A stretch of 64,000 bases of DNA from Reichenbachiella agariperforans (GTDB lineage: Bacteria; Bacteroidota; Bacteroidia; Cytophagales; Cyclobacteriaceae): assembly GCF_900142205.1 (NCBI RefSeq), contig NZ_FRAA01000004.1, positions 186,001 to 250,000 of the forward strand, given 5' to 3'. Shown one piece after another: positions 63,060-64,000 of this stretch. A program made the position numbers and the translations under genes. Below the pieces are notes generated by a model. That model had not been told where the DNA came from. It searched no databases and saw nothing but the letters and a program-made list of their open reading frames with translations. How positions within the stretch are numbered: the stretch's first letter is position 1; every line of letters starts with the position of its first letter.

Positions 63060-63554
63060 TTAAAATATCAAAAGAATTTTGCCCTTCTCTACGGACTCAC
63101 CTACTGCGGTACACAAACTTTTGACCACACCATCTATTGGACTTTTGATAACATTCTCCATTTTCATGGCCTCTAATATAAGAAGTGGATCTCCTTTTTG
63201 GACAGTCTGTCCCTCCGCTACGAGCATATCGAGTATTGCCCCAGGCATAGGTGCCCTGACCTCATTATCTCCTGATCCAGCACCTTTCTCAAAACCTATT
63301 TTTTCCAAAACTAAGTCTAGCTCATCTTCAACAGCCGTAGTAACGGCTACTCCGTTGATCAGCATATTGACCACTTTTCTATCTCTATCGATATGCACCA
63401 CTTCCACCATGTAGGAACCACTACCATGTAATACGTGATAGTTGACAGGTGTCTTTTGATGAATATCGAGCATGACTGATACTCCGTTTAATAAAAAAGC
63501 ACCATCAACTTTTTCAAGTTCGATGGTGCTTTTACCTATTGTTACTTTTTTCAT
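63060..63554 (-). CDS. biotin carboxyl carrier protein of an acyl-CoA carboxylase
   Basis: This 164-residue protein is a stand-alone BCCP subunit for an acetyl- or propionyl-CoA carboxylase. The N-terminal half is a beta-rich docking part (DIHQKTPVNYHVLHG). The C-terminal biotinyl domain has VRAPMPGAI and the biotinylated lysine in LEAMKMENVI. The BirA encoded at 42752 would biotinylate it. The carboxylase genes themselves are not in the window. Codons 8-20 form a long terminator-like hairpin (see 63493-63533). It follows the Lrp gene by 59 bases. Confidence 0.93.
   Translation of the reverse strand: MKKVTIGKSTIELEKVDGAFLLNGVSVMLDIHQKTPVNYHVLHGSGSYMVEVVHIDRDRKVVNMLINGVAVTTAVEDELDLVLEKIGFEKGAGSGDNEVRAPMPGAILDMLVAEGQTVQKGDPLLILEAMKMENVIKSPIDGVVKSLCTAVGESVEKGKILLIF
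63493..63533 (-). terminator. terminator-like hairpin inside the first codons of the BCCP gene
   Basis: On minus, a 12-bp stem (AAAAGCACCATC with GATGGTGCTTTT) continues after one bulged base into a 5-bp stem (AACTT/AAGTT) closed by a GAAA loop. The U-run totals six. It covers CDS bases 22-60. It has all features of an intrinsic terminator, although it lies in coding sequence. Confidence 0.7.
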
Positions 63555-63613
63555 TTTTGGGTGTTTGACATAAAAATAACGTGACTATGTCAATTTACCC
63601 CATATACTGTCTG

Positions 63614-64000
63614 TTATTCTCCTGTCAACTGTATCGGCCGACTCATACTCTCATCTAGGGAAATAAACGTCTCCGTTCGATCAATACCATCTACTTTCTG
63701 AATCTTGTCGTGCAATACCTGACGCAGGTGATTGGTGTCACGACAATGAATCTTGATAAAAATATTATAATTACCTGTTGTATAGTGTATCCTCACTACC
63801 TCAGGGATACCCTTTAGCTCTTCTACTACAGAATCATACAATGAACTACGCTGCAAATAAATCCCGAGGAAGCATGTGACATCAAACCCTAACTTGGAGT
63901 AATCTAGTTGTAAGGTTGTACCTCTCACTACGCCCATTTCTTCGAGTTTTTTCATTCTTACATGGACAGTACCTCCCGAGACATATACCTTTTTGGCTAT
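63614..64000 (-). CDS. Lrp/AsnC family transcriptional regulator, 5' end outside window
   Basis: The frame runs off the right edge of the window without a start. The 128 visible residues hold the end of the N-terminal helix-turn-helix (VSGGTVHVRMKKLEEMGVV), the hinge LDYSKLGFDVTCF, and the RAM ligand-binding domain (IPEVVRIHYTTGNYNIFIK, then a final acidic MSRPIQL). It belongs to the feast/famine regulators that respond to amino acids. It lies 59 bases before the BCCP gene on the same strand. The true start must be roughly 25-40 codons beyond the window. Confidence 0.9.
   Translation of the reverse strand: MAKKVYVSGGTVHVRMKKLEEMGVVRGTTLQLDYSKLGFDVTCFLGIYLQRSSLYDSVVEELKGIPEVVRIHYTTGNYNIFIKIHCRDTNHLRQVLHDKIQKVDGIDRTETFISLDESMSRPIQLTGE

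Overview
The window looks like a chromosome segment of a marine-type member of the Bacteroidota, most likely order Cytophagales. The evidence is a complete alternative complex III (actABCDEF) joined to an aa3-type cytochrome oxidase operon, a type IX secretion sorting tail on a subtilase, an STN-domain TonB receptor with FecI/FecR partners, a serine palmitoyltransferase next to a putative ceramide synthase, DUF6452/DUF6048 genes, Bacteroidota-type promoters (TTTG-N19-TAnnTTTG), and almost no Shine-Dalgarno signals. Base composition is about 43% GC by eye. A Reichenbachiella-like genus is my guess only. No rRNA, tRNA, transposase, prophage or CRISPR array was recognised.

Layout. 1-7.4 kb holds housekeeping genes on the minus strand (rarA, a lipoprotein, ispG with two small partners, an SDR), then mlaE-mlaF on plus. 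7.5-16.5 kb (minus) carries a large outer-membrane protein, a large NtrY-like histidine kinase, and oxidase assembly-type genes (DUF983, a small CxxC membrane protein, DUF420, a SCO-like protein). 16.5-31.5 kb (minus) is one respiratory supercluster, actA-actF, ctaC, ctaD, ctaA, ctaB, two subunit III genes and subunit IV. It is bounded by a textbook promoter before actA and an intrinsic terminator after subunit IV. It encodes the route from quinol through alternative complex III to cytochrome oxidase, plus heme A synthesis.

31.7-45 kb is mixed: a PadR regulator with a membrane-anchored M23 peptidase, an ACT-domain protein divergent from lysA, a sphingolipid pair (ceramide synthase-like GNAT and Spt), DUF6048/DUF6452, lpxH, ftsH/rsfS, birA and ahcY. 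ahcY has a long structured leader.

45-59.4 kb (minus) is the accessory, cell-surface part. A FecI sigma factor, a FecR anti-sigma factor and a TonB-dependent receptor are followed by a beta-helix-type lipoprotein. Then come two tandemly duplicated IPT/propeller lipoproteins, an HU/Ig-like protein, another YWTD-propeller lipoprotein, a 45-residue membrane peptide and a T9SS-sorted subtilase. Spacers here are full of repeated perfect inverted repeats, including a 44-bp perfect palindrome. This is the most unusual part of the window.

59.6-64 kb holds a second ECF sigma factor with a zinc-type anti-sigma factor, gmk, nadD, frr, pyrH, a biotin carboxyl carrier protein whose first codons form a terminator-like hairpin, and the 3' part of an Lrp/AsnC regulator cut by the window edge.

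Many published-style start sites here are ambiguous. Start choices were made using hairpins, promoter motifs and signal peptides, and are stated for each gene.
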